Of a stretch of DNA of 18,542 bases, positions 7,193 through 13,959 are shown piece by piece. The stretch is from Candidatus Falkowiibacteriota bacterium. GTDB lineage: Bacteria; Patescibacteriota; Patescibacteriia; Patescibacteriales; UBA12465. A program made the translations under genes and the position numbers. The notes under the pieces are model-generated. The model was not told the origin of the DNA and did no database searches. It saw nothing but the letters and a program-made list of their open reading frames with translations. Positions within the stretch are counted from its first letter, which is position 1. Each line of letters opens with the position of its first letter. The DNA is taken from positions 1 through 18,542 of the forward strand of contig CAIZYV010000050.1 in NCBI GenBank assembly GCA_903937325.1. The letters run 5' to 3'.

Positions 7193-8416
7193 TTAACTTC
7201 GCCAATGCTTCGCCGCTAAAATGCGGCGGATAGCTAAAATATAAGCGGCTTGGCGTAAACTGATGCCAGCCTTTTCTTTATACAAAGCAAACATGCGTTG
7301 CCAATTAGCCAACATTTTCTTAGCCAAAAGATTTCTAAGATATTCTTCATCAAGAATTTGACCAGTACGATTCTGCGCCCATTCAAAATAGCTGACAATT
7401 ACGCCTCCGGAATTAGCGAGAATATCGGGAACAATTACTTTACCAGCAGCGTCTAAAATTTTATCAGCCGCCAGATCAATCGGCCCATTAGCCATTTCCA
7501 ATAAATATTTAGCTTTTATCTGCTGAGCGTTAGCGGCAGTAATTTGATTTTCTAAAGCGGCTAAAACCAAAATATCAACATCCAACTCAAGAAGCTGTTC
7601 GTTAGTCATGGCTGTACCGTCAGCATAGGTACTGACAGCATTGCCTTGTGATTTAAACAAAGACAAAGCGGGTATATCTAAACCCTCAGCGCGATAAATT
7701 CCTCCCTGACTATCAGACACGGCTACAATTTTATAACCATCGGCCGCCATCTTTTCCGCCATAAAAAGACCGGCATTACCGAAGCCCTGAATAGCCACAC
7801 TGATACTTTGCTTCTCTCTCTCCGCTAAAAACTCTTTTACCATTTCCTGGGCAGTGAGATAGGCACCTTGTGCTGTCGCATCTGAGCGCAGTTGTATTCC
7901 TCCTAGCTCAATCGGTTTACCGGTAATCATGCCCGGTTCATGATGGCCGGTAATTTTTTCAAATTCATCCAAAATCCAAGCCATTGTCTGAGAATTAGTA
8001 TAAACATCCGGCGCCGGGATATCTTTATCCTGTCCTAAAACTTCATGAAAAGCACGGGCATAAGCACGACTTACCATTTGTAATTCCTCCTTATCCGCTT
8101 TCTTAGGGTCAAATTTAACACCACCTTTAGCCCCGCCATAAGGAATATCTGCTAAAGAATTTTTTAAGGCCATCCAAAAAGCCAAAGACTGAACTTCATC
8201 TTCACTTACTTCCGGATGAAAACGGATGCCCCCTTTTCCCGGACCAAGATCTGCACTGTAAATAATGCGCCAAGCCGGATATTTTACACCCTTAATTTCC
8301 AAATCAGCCCGGCTAATGCGAGCCGGATGACTTAATAATTCTAAATCAGCTTCACTGATATTATCCAACTCAGCGACCGTTCGTAAACGGTCTAAATTAT
8401 CCTGGAAAATACTCAT
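7193..8416 (-). CDS. gdhA: Glu/Leu/Phe/Val dehydrogenase, probably glutamate dehydrogenase
   Basis: Cytoplasmic NAD(P)-dependent enzyme interconverting glutamate and 2-oxoglutarate plus ammonia. At 407 aa it has the length of the hexameric bacterial/archaeal class. GPGKGGIRFHP (58-68), the catalytic Lys in GGAKGG (K97) and the catalytic Asp in PAPDV (D137) are present. The dinucleotide-binding fold follows with GFGNAG at 211-216. The late motif ANSGGVIVSYFEW is also intact. Leu or Phe dehydrogenase are alternatives within the superfamily, but the motifs and length favour glutamate. Cofactor choice cannot be fixed by eye. It is last in the csoR-trx direction, but a strong terminator stem ends 15 bases before its start, and no separate promoter or Shine-Dalgarno is obvious. 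It shares the convergent terminator at 7146-7175. Confidence 0.94.
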   Translation of the reverse strand: MSIFQDNLDRLRTVAELDNISEADLELLSHPARISRADLEIKGVKYPAWRIIYSADLGPGKGGIRFHPEVSEDEVQSLAFWMALKNSLADIPYGGAKGGVKFDPKKADKEELQMVSRAYARAFHEVLGQDKDIPAPDVYTNSQTMAWILDEFEKITGHHEPGMITGKPIELGGIQLRSDATAQGAYLTAQEMVKEFLAEREKQSISVAIQGFGNAGLFMAEKMAADGYKIVAVSDSQGGIYRAEGLDIPALSLFKSQGNAVSTYADGTAMTNEQLLELDVDILVLAALENQITAANAQQIKAKYLLEMANGPIDLAADKILDAAGKVIVPDILANSGGVIVSYFEWAQNRTGQILDEEYLRNLLAKKMLANWQRMFALYKEKAGISLRQAAYILAIRRILAAKHWRS

Positions 8417-8430
8417 ATTATTTAAACAAA

Positions 8431-8460
8431 AGTAAAGAGTCGTATTAACGACTCTTTACT
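8431..8460 (-). terminator. Strong terminator hairpin after trx, directly upstream of gdhA
   Basis: AGTAAAGAGTCGT (8431-8443) and ACGACTCTTTACT (8448-8460) form a perfect 13-bp stem with a 4-base loop. On the minus strand it is followed by TTTTGTTTAAATAAT and then the gdhA ATG. It either ends the csoR-trx transcript or acts as an attenuator for gdhA. Confidence 0.85.
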
Positions 8461-8468
8461 GATAAAAA

Positions 8469-8798
8469 TTAAAGATGCTTCTCTAAATCTTGGCGCAAAG
8501 ATTCCAGGGTTCGCAAACCGATAAAATCTTCGACAACTTGACCGTTTTTGAATAACTTCATATTCGGAATACTCTGAATCTGATAAGTCATCGCTAGATC
8601 TTGATTTTCAGGATTTTCTGTATCGACTTTAACAATTTTAACTTTACCCTCTAAGATGCCAGATAATTCATCTAAAATTGGCGCCATCATCCGACAAGGC
8701 ATACACCACGGTGCCCAAAAATCAACTAAAACGGGCAATTCACTCTTTAAAACTTCTGCTTCAAAATTGCTTTTAACTACATCTAAAGCTTTACTCAT
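8469..8798 (-). CDS. trx: Thioredoxin with WCMPC active site
   Basis: Small cytoplasmic disulfide reductase. The chosen ATG at 8798 gives 109 aa, the normal thioredoxin length. A GTG at 8837 would add 13 residues (MFSDLL...) with no homologous counterpart in thioredoxins, so I reject it as the main start. The active site is DFWAPWCMPCR with C32 and C35; the middle pair is Met-Pro, not the usual Gly-Pro, which may shift redox potential. The cis-Pro loop reads SIPN instead of SIPT. The C-terminal FKNGQVVEDFIG is typical. It lies downstream of the csoR-type repressor, 53 bases from that stop codon, and is probably controlled by it. No Shine-Dalgarno precedes the ATG. No thioredoxin reductase is in the window. 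Confidence 0.93.
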   Translation of the reverse strand: MSKALDVVKSNFEAEVLKSELPVLVDFWAPWCMPCRMMAPILDELSGILEGKVKIVKVDTENPENQDLAMTYQIQSIPNMKLFKNGQVVEDFIGLRTLESLRQDLEKHL

Positions 8799-8851
8799 AA
8801 ATTTATTCGCGCTTAACGACAACAAGTCGCTAAACACCCTATTTAATATTT

Positions 8852-9097
8852 TTATTTTTTAATTACTTCTTTAAAAATTACTGCCATTTTTTCTCGTTTT
8901 TCTGGAGCTAGCTTACCACTAAGACAGCGATCGAGTTCGGTAGATAGAATCTGTTCGGTTAAAGATGATAAGGCAGATTTAACTGCTTTCATTTGCGTAA
9001 GCAGAGCAAAACAATCTTCTGGCGCCTGCGCCAACATTTTTTTTATCCCCTCTAACTGACCAATGATATTATTAATTCTTTGAGCTGCAGTCTTCAT
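8852..9097 (-). CDS. CsoR/RcnR/CstR-family transcriptional repressor
   Basis: An 81-aa all-helical repressor of the metal/thiol-sensing CsoR (DUF156) family. RINNIIGQLEGIKKML (7-22) is the DNA-contacting helix signature. Sensing residues: C29 and C58 are 29 apart, as with C36 and C65 of copper sensor CsoR and C31 and C60 of persulfide sensor CstR. The copper-ligand His between them (25 after the first Cys) is Glu54 here, so Cu(I) sensing is unlikely and thiol/persulfide sensing is more plausible; this is an inference. It is the first gene of an operon with thioredoxin. Its own promoter has a G/C-tract operator in the spacer, implying autorepression. The predicted transcript starts at or next to the ATG, so translation may be leaderless. 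Confidence 0.88.
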   Translation of the reverse strand: MKTAAQRINNIIGQLEGIKKMLAQAPEDCFALLTQMKAVKSALSSLTEQILSTELDRCLSGKLAPEKREKMAVIFKEVIKK

Positions 9098-9104
9098 ATC
9101 GACT

Positions 9105-9132
9105 ATTATAGCACACCCCCTGGGGGTGTCAA
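9105..9132 (-). promoter_or_regulatory. Consensus promoter of csoR-trx
   Basis: TTGACA (9132-9127) and TATAAT (9110-9105) are both perfect, with a 16-bp spacer. The expected transcription start is 9098-9097, that is, at the csoR ATG (9097-9095). The -35 lies only 3 bases after the methyltransferase stop codon. Confidence 0.88.
9113..9129 (-). promoter_or_regulatory. CsoR-type operator in the promoter spacer
   Basis: ACACCCCCTGGGGGTGT is a perfect 8-1-8 inverted repeat. It fills the spacer and overlaps the -35, so bound repressor would block RNA polymerase. G/C tracts flanked by AT/GT are the usual operators of the CsoR family, and the repressor gene starts 16 bases away. Confidence 0.85.
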
Positions 9133-9135
9133 GAA

Positions 9136-9831
9136 TTAAGCTTTTTTACGAGCAACGACCCAATAATTAAAGCGGTCATCTTTTTTTATCTCAATTTCCC
9201 AGCCAGCTCGAATTAAAGTGCGACAAAATTGCCGGTGCGTAAAAGCATAATAATAACGGAGGTTTATTTCTTCTCCTTGAGAATTTTTCCAGGGGAAGAG
9301 TAGGTCTCGCCAACCATAAGGATATCGGCCACAACATTTTTTCCAACAGTTTAACCAAAACTGTTGACGCCTTCTTCCCTTTAGTTTCCAAAAACTAATA
9401 ATTAAACGAGCACCTGGTTTACTAAGACGTAAAAAAGAACGAAGCACAGTGTCCCGCTCTTCTTTACCGGGAATATGGCTGATAACTGCCGAACAAAAAA
9501 TAAGAGAAAAACTCTCGGCTGGTAAAAAATCTAATGACTCAAGATCGCCGGCAATAAATTTATAGTCGGGATGATGCTCGCGAGCATAAGTTAACAAAGA
9601 CTGGTTTTGATCGAAACCAAGATATTGGTCATGACTTAATTTAATATAATCTAAAAGGCGACCGTTGCCGCAACCGGCATCAAAAACTTGATCGTCGTTG
9701 CCAATCTGATTAACTGCCCACAAAAAATCTGGTGCCGCCACTTTTGAACGAGTAGCATCAAAATGGGCCGCAGTTAAATTATAAGAAGAAGAGACAATCT
9801 GTTTTAATTCTGCAAGTCTTTTATTATTCAT
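9136..9831 (-). CDS. Class I SAM-dependent methyltransferase, Trm9/ABH8-like
   Basis: Soluble methyltransferase of 231 aa. Motif I, DAGCGNG, is at 51-57; the acidic residue ending strand 2 is D74 (LGFDQN); GDLESLDFLP (95-104) is motif II. A post-I ISHIPGKEERD loop follows the FCSAV strand. The C-terminal RYYYAF (192-197) and the closing NYWVVARKK resemble the RYYHVF...NWVV ending of Trm9/ALKBH8-type tRNA uridine methyltransferases, which methylate carboxymethyluridine at position 34. That specific function is inferred; a generic small-molecule or other RNA methyltransferase cannot be excluded. Trm9 needs the partner Trm112 in eukaryotes, and none is visible here. It starts 7 bases after the recQ stop codon, so it is probably co-transcribed with recQ. 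Elp3, which makes the carboxymethyl group, is encoded about 4 kb upstream on the same strand. Confidence 0.78.
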   Translation of the reverse strand: MNNKRLAELKQIVSSSYNLTAAHFDATRSKVAAPDFLWAVNQIGNDDQVFDAGCGNGRLLDYIKLSHDQYLGFDQNQSLLTYAREHHPDYKFIAGDLESLDFLPAESFSLIFCSAVISHIPGKEERDTVLRSFLRLSKPGARLIISFWKLKGRRRQQFWLNCWKKCCGRYPYGWRDLLFPWKNSQGEEINLRYYYAFTHRQFCRTLIRAGWEIEIKKDDRFNYWVVARKKA

Positions 9832-9838
9832 AGAATAA

Positions 9839-11596
9839 TTAATAATCTCCCAAATATTCTTTACGCGGCGAACGATTTTGTTTCAAACAATTATCGCAAT
9901 GACCGCAAGTACGAGGATCAGCCTCACCAAAATATTTTAAAATATGCTGCTGACGGCAAAGTGAAGAATAAACATAAGCTTCCATCTCGTCCAATTTCCC
10001 CCGTGCCCGTTCTGCCTTCACTTCTAAAGCCCGGAAATCTAATTCCAGCTCATCAGGATCACTAAATTTCAAAATTCTTATTTCCGTGCCTTTAAAAGGC
10101 GGTCGATATTCCAATAATTCTTGTTCGGCCATTTTCTTAATTGCCCTGTTTAAAACATCTTTTTTAATATGCAGTATTAAAGCCGCTTCTTCCGCGACAA
10201 ACTGCCAACCATTAATTATTTCCGTTTCAAAACGTTCACGTAATTTTTCCGCCACAGCTAACTGGACTTTAGCCCGCGGATTAATAGCACTAAGAGCTTC
10301 TTCCCAGGAATGAGTCAATTTAATAAAAGTATTGGTCGTTCTTTCATTCGGCCGAGATACATAACCTTCTTTTTCTAAAATTTTAACAGCTGTACCGATA
10401 GCCATTTCCGGCGCCGGCTCTGATAAGCGCTTAGTCAGTTCGGCGTAAGTAATTAAAACAGAATTTTCTCCATCAGGATTTTCCGCCTGAGCTGCCAATA
10501 AAAAGCGAAAAACATCTTTAATTAAATTAGGGCTCGGATTATCGCCGGAAATAAAAAATTCTTGCAAATAGCGGTCTGAAGGAGAATAAAACAATAAGCA
10601 AAAACTCGGCAAACCATCACGGCCGGCTCGGCCAGCTTCTTGGTAATAAGCTTCAAGCGTGCCAGGCAAGTCATGATGAACAACGAAGCGGATATTTTTT
10701 TTATTAATTCCTAAACCAAAAGCGTTAGTAGCAACAACTACCTGAGCTTTGCCTTGCATAAATTGTTCTTGCACCCAATCACGGCTATCACTATCCATGC
10801 CGGCATGATAAGCAACCGCCTTAATATCATAATCAGATAAAAATTCCACAATCTCGTCCGCCTTAGAACGTGTGCCGACATAAATTATACCAGAGCCGCC
10901 TTCCTGACTACGGACAGCATCAAGAATATATTCTAACTTACGATTATTGTTAGCCAAGACAGCCGCCAGCTGTAAATTAGGACGAGCAAATCCACCAATA
11001 ACTAATTCGTAGTCAGTTAAACCTAATTGCCTGGCGATATCTGTGCGAACTTCTGGCGTAGCTGTCGCCGTCAAGGCGACAATAACCGGCGAACCACAAA
11101 TTTTGACTGCCTCTTTCAAGCGCATATAACTGGGACGAAAATCATGGCCCCATTGGCTGATACAATGCGCTTCATCAATTGCAAACAAAGAAATTTTTAG
11201 TTGCTTAAGCTCAGCAATAAAAGCGTGGTTATAGAATCTCTCCGGCGCTACATAAAGCAAGCGATAAGCGCCTTCCCGTAATTTTGCTAAACGCTGATTT
11301 GTTTCGCTTAAAGATACAGAGGAATTAATAAAAGTAGCTGGTATGTCAACCCGTTCCAAAGAATCAACCTGATCTTTCATTAAAGCAATAAGAGGAGAAA
11401 CAACAATAGTTACACCTTCTAAAACCAGGGAGGGCAACTGAAAAATCATTGACTTACCGCCGCCAGTCGGTAAAACAGCGATTGTATCTCTGCCTGCCAA
11501 AATCGTATCAATCGCTTTTTCCTGGCCAGGACGAAAAGACTCATAATTAAAATGAATCTTTAATAATTCAACTAATTGCTGTTTTTTATTATGCAT
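9839..11596 (-). CDS. recQ: RecQ-family ATP-dependent DNA helicase
   Basis: A 3'-5' helicase for recombination and replication-fork repair. Two RecA-like domains (about 10-345) carry LPTGGGKS (Walker A, 42-49), DEAH (141-144), the LTATAT motif and YYQEAGRAGRDG (motif VI). The zinc cluster (C547, C564, C567, C570; CGHCDNC) sits at the extreme C-terminus, after a stretch of about 190 residues that looks winged-helix-like. In E. coli RecQ the zinc cluster comes directly after the helicase core. No HRDC domain is present; total length is 585 aa. I recall a similar order in RecQ paralogues of Bacteroidetes, so this is a variant architecture, not a damaged gene. It lies 65 bases after folD with a hairpin between, and 7 bases before the methyltransferase. 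Confidence 0.93.
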   Translation of the reverse strand: MHNKKQQLVELLKIHFNYESFRPGQEKAIDTILAGRDTIAVLPTGGGKSMIFQLPSLVLEGVTIVVSPLIALMKDQVDSLERVDIPATFINSSVSLSETNQRLAKLREGAYRLLYVAPERFYNHAFIAELKQLKISLFAIDEAHCISQWGHDFRPSYMRLKEAVKICGSPVIVALTATATPEVRTDIARQLGLTDYELVIGGFARPNLQLAAVLANNNRKLEYILDAVRSQEGGSGIIYVGTRSKADEIVEFLSDYDIKAVAYHAGMDSDSRDWVQEQFMQGKAQVVVATNAFGLGINKKNIRFVVHHDLPGTLEAYYQEAGRAGRDGLPSFCLLFYSPSDRYLQEFFISGDNPSPNLIKDVFRFLLAAQAENPDGENSVLITYAELTKRLSEPAPEMAIGTAVKILEKEGYVSRPNERTTNTFIKLTHSWEEALSAINPRAKVQLAVAEKLRERFETEIINGWQFVAEEAALILHIKKDVLNRAIKKMAEQELLEYRPPFKGTEIRILKFSDPDELELDFRALEVKAERARGKLDEMEAYVYSSLCRQQHILKYFGEADPRTCGHCDNCLKQNRSPRKEYLGDY

Positions 11597-11616
11597 GTCG
11601 TCTTAAAGACAAGGAA

Positions 11617-11634
11617 AGCCATGCGAACATGGCT
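11617..11634 (-). terminator. Possible weak terminator or processing hairpin between folD and recQ
   Basis: AGCCATG and CATGGCT form a 7-bp stem; on the minus strand the loop is TTCG, a stable tetraloop sequence. It is followed by TTTCCTTGTCTTT, only partly T-rich. It may reduce but not abolish read-through from glyA-folD into recQ. Confidence 0.5.
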
Positions 11635-11661
11635 AAAATCCCTTCTCTTATTCATTGATAA

Positions 11662-12507
11662 TTAACGGCGATAATAAATTTCCAAAACATTCTTAAATAA
11701 GAAAGCAATCGTCATCGGACCAACTCCTCCGGGGACAGGCGTAATGCCGGCCGCGATTTTCGAAGCATCTTCAAAATCAACATCACCCTTAATCTTACCA
11801 TTTTCTTTCTTAATACCGACGTCAATAACCAGTGCATCTTTTTTTAAATAATCACTAGTTAAAAATTCTGGTAGACCTAAAGCGGTCACCACTAAATCAG
11901 CCTGAGAACTGACAGCGCTTAATCTGTCTTTTAATTTTTGGTCGGTACGCGGATCAGCCTGATCATCGATTGCCAGCAAATCAACCATAAAGCCAATTTT
12001 CTGCAAATGATTTTTTAAAGATTCACCAAAAATATCGGAACGATGAAAAACACAAGCTCGACCTGTCACCTTATAATCTTTCGCGATAAAATCAACGGCC
12101 GCAATTACCGGGGAAATAATATAATCTGGATGCTGAGGATGAAAACCGTCTGCATCTTTTAAAGGATCAATAGCTGCGATCATCTTATCGGTATTAAAAG
12201 AGGCCGGTAGAGGAAGTTGAAGCAAAATAGCGTCCACCATTTCATCTTTATTCAAAAAATCAATAACACTTAAAAGATCGACTTCGGTTGAATCGTTATC
12301 CAAACGATATAAATGAGTATCAATACCAACGCGCACAGCTTCGCGCTCTTTTAAAGAAACATAGAGTTCGGAATCAGGGCGCTCTCCTACTAAAATAATA
12401 GCCAAACTCGGCCGTCTCCGACCATTAGCAAAAATATTCGGAACAATCAGGTCTTTGATTGCTTCCGCTATTTTAACGCCATCGATTATCTTACTTGTGT
12501 TCTTCAT
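11662..12507 (-). CDS. folD: Methylene-tetrahydrofolate dehydrogenase/cyclohydrolase (FolD), divergent
   Basis: Bifunctional folate enzyme converting 5,10-methylene-THF to 10-formyl-THF. The catalytic YxxxK (YVSLK), QLPLP and KDADGF are intact, as is the closing TPVPGGVGPMT. Two conserved motifs are changed. The usual PCTPxG after the KDxDG segment reads SPVIAAV. The usual GRSxIVGxP cofactor motif reads HRSDIFGES. The downstream CHSxT-like stretch is also absent. The active-site lysine is therefore kept while the dinucleotide site may have shifted, so cyclohydrolase may persist with altered cofactor use; this is inference. Length (281 aa) is normal. It begins 3 bases after glyA stops, which supplies its substrate. 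No Shine-Dalgarno is seen. Confidence 0.92.
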   Translation of the reverse strand: MKNTSKIIDGVKIAEAIKDLIVPNIFANGRRRPSLAIILVGERPDSELYVSLKEREAVRVGIDTHLYRLDNDSTEVDLLSVIDFLNKDEMVDAILLQLPLPASFNTDKMIAAIDPLKDADGFHPQHPDYIISPVIAAVDFIAKDYKVTGRACVFHRSDIFGESLKNHLQKIGFMVDLLAIDDQADPRTDQKLKDRLSAVSSQADLVVTALGLPEFLTSDYLKKDALVIDVGIKKENGKIKGDVDFEDASKIAAGITPVPGGVGPMTIAFLFKNVLEIYYRR

Positions 12508-12510
12508 AAC

Positions 12511-13752
12511 TTAAGCTGGTAAAGGAAAGTGACGACATAAATTAGCTGTGGCTTGTTTTAATTCTTGCAATCTTTCCTCGTCTTGGCGATTTTTAATTGC
12601 CTCGTCAATAATTTCGGCTAAAATCAACATTTCCGCTTCTTTAAGACCTCTGGTCGTTACAGCCGGTGTACCAATACGAACACCGGAAGGATTTAGGGGT
12701 GGGTTAGGATCATTAGGAATAGTCGAGCGAGAAACGGAGATACCAACTGTCTCTAAAGCTCTTTCTGCTTCTTTACCAGCTAAATTTTGAGCTGACAAAT
12801 CAACAACAAACAAATGATTATCAGTGCCACCAGAGACAATCCGATAGCCGCGACCGATTAAAGCAGTGGACAAAGCCTGAGCGTTAACAATTACTTGCCG
12901 AGAATACTCTTTAAACTCCGGTCGCAAAGCTTCAGCAAAAGCGACTGCCTTGGCAGCAGTAACATTATCATGCGGCCCTCCCTGCATACCCGGGAAAACT
13001 GCCCGATCGACCTGTTTAGCATATTGCTCTTTACACATAATCATCGCACCCCTAGGGCCGCGGAGGGTTTTATGTGTCGTTGTCGAAACAACATCAAACA
13101 AGGGTACCGGATTAATTAATTGCTTACCGGCAATTAAGCCAGCGATATGGGCAATGTCAGCAAAAGTATAGGCACCAATTTCCTCGGCAATATCTTTAAA
13201 GGCCGCCCAATCTATTTCTCGCGAATACGCACTGAAGCCGGCGACAATCATTTTTGGTCTTTCGACTAAAGCCACACGTCTAACTTCTTCCATATCAATA
13301 AAGCCGGTTTTAGAATCGACGCCATACTGAACAAAATTATATAAGCGTCCGGAAAAATTAACACTATGACCATGGGATAAATGACCGCCATGATCCAAGC
13401 GTAAGCCTAAAACCTTATCTCCTGGCTCTAAAAAAGCCATATAAACAGCGGCATTAGCCGGAGAACCGGAAAGAGGCTGAACATTAACATGTTCAGCTTG
13501 AAAAAGCTCTTTAGCCCGAGCGATGGCTAATAATTCCACTTCATCGATAATATTATTACCGCCATAATAACGCTTGCCGGGATAACCCTCACTATATTTA
13601 TTAGTTAAAACTGAAGATAAAGCTGATCGCACCGCTAAAGAAGCATAATTTTCCGAAGCAATAAGCTCCAGTTCATTTGACTGGCGATCTTCTTCGCGAC
13701 GAATAATATCGGCAACCGCTTTATCTTGCTCTTGTAAAATAGTATTTTCCAT
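12511..13752 (-). CDS. glyA: Serine hydroxymethyltransferase
   Basis: PLP enzyme that converts serine plus THF into glycine and 5,10-methylene-THF, the entry to one-carbon metabolism. At 413 aa it is the usual length. The PLP lysine is K228 in STTTHKTLRGPRG. Other signatures present are ELIASENYAS (29-38), SEGYPGKRYYGG (54-65), QPLSGSPAN (92-100) and FPGMQGGPH. No abnormal positions were noticed. It forms a two-gene unit with folD 3 bases downstream, so methylene-THF is passed to the next enzyme in the operon. Its promoter (TTGACA, 17 bp, TAAGAT) would start transcription next to the ATG, implying a leaderless message. Confidence 0.97.
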   Translation of the reverse strand: MENTILQEQDKAVADIIRREEDRQSNELELIASENYASLAVRSALSSVLTNKYSEGYPGKRYYGGNNIIDEVELLAIARAKELFQAEHVNVQPLSGSPANAAVYMAFLEPGDKVLGLRLDHGGHLSHGHSVNFSGRLYNFVQYGVDSKTGFIDMEEVRRVALVERPKMIVAGFSAYSREIDWAAFKDIAEEIGAYTFADIAHIAGLIAGKQLINPVPLFDVVSTTTHKTLRGPRGAMIMCKEQYAKQVDRAVFPGMQGGPHDNVTAAKAVAFAEALRPEFKEYSRQVIVNAQALSTALIGRGYRIVSGGTDNHLFVVDLSAQNLAGKEAERALETVGISVSRSTIPNDPNPPLNPSGVRIGTPAVTTRGLKEAEMLILAEIIDEAIKNRQDEERLQELKQATANLCRHFPLPA

Positions 13753-13759
13753 ATATTTA

Positions 13760-13788
13760 ATCTTAGTTTAGAGAGGCTCTTTTGTCAA
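13760..13788 (-). promoter_or_regulatory. Promoter of glyA-folD
   Basis: TTGACA (13788-13783) and TAAGAT (13765-13760) are separated by 17 bp. The predicted start is about 13753, one base before the ATG at 13752. It lies about 20 bases after the terminator at 13809-13828. Confidence 0.7.
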
Positions 13789-13808
13789 AAAGAAAGATTT
13801 TAATTAAT

Positions 13809-13828
13809 AAAAAACGCCCCAAAGGGCG
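13809..13828 (-). terminator. Terminator upstream of glyA
   Basis: CGCCC (13815-13819) and GGGCG (13824-13828) form a GC-rich stem with a 4-base loop. On the minus strand it runs into TTTTTTATTAATT. It ends transcripts from elp3 or from the 20-aa frame before the glyA promoter. Confidence 0.75.
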
Positions 13829-13854
13829 CCTAATATATTAAAAGGAACCCACGT

Positions 13855-13917
13855 TTAAATAAACATACAGACGGCAATAAATCCCGACCAAGTTTTTTTA
13901 TTTTTATTAACCAACAT
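13855..13917 (-). CDS. Candidate 20-aa micro-ORF with own promoter
   Basis: ATG at 13917 to TAA at 13855 encodes MLVNKNKKTWSGFIAVCMFI: a basic N-terminal half and a hydrophobic C-terminal half. I do not recognise it. A TATACT (13932-13927) with TTGTTT 17 bp upstream (13955-13950) would start transcription about 3 bases before the ATG, and a terminator lies at 13809-13828, so a compact transcript of about 110 nt is possible. It could equally be a small RNA or only the 3' region of elp3. The frame is in phase with elp3 beyond its TGA stop, probably by chance. Coding is unproven. Confidence 0.3.
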   Translation of the reverse strand: MLVNKNKKTWSGFIAVCMFI

Positions 13918-13926
13918 ATCTTTATA

Positions 13927-13955
13927 AGTATAAACTAAGACTCAGCAAAAAACAA
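13927..13955 (-). promoter_or_regulatory. Possible promoter between elp3 and glyA
   Basis: TTGTTT (13955-13950), a 17-bp spacer and TATACT (13932-13927). The -35 part is weak and lies in an AT-rich stretch just after the elp3 stop, so a chance match is possible. The 207-base gap 13753-13959 otherwise holds only the micro-ORF, the terminator and the glyA promoter. Confidence 0.4.
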
Positions 13956-13959
13956 AAAA

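Noticed and set aside
8437..8447. TAATACGACTC on the minus strand, matching the first 11 bases of the T7 phage promoter
   Set aside because: It lies in the loop and arm of the trx terminator stem and the rest of the T7 promoter is absent; no phage genes are nearby. Chance match.
8799..8837. GTG start adding 13 residues to thioredoxin
   Set aside because: The extra residues match nothing in thioredoxins; the ATG at 8798 gives the standard length.
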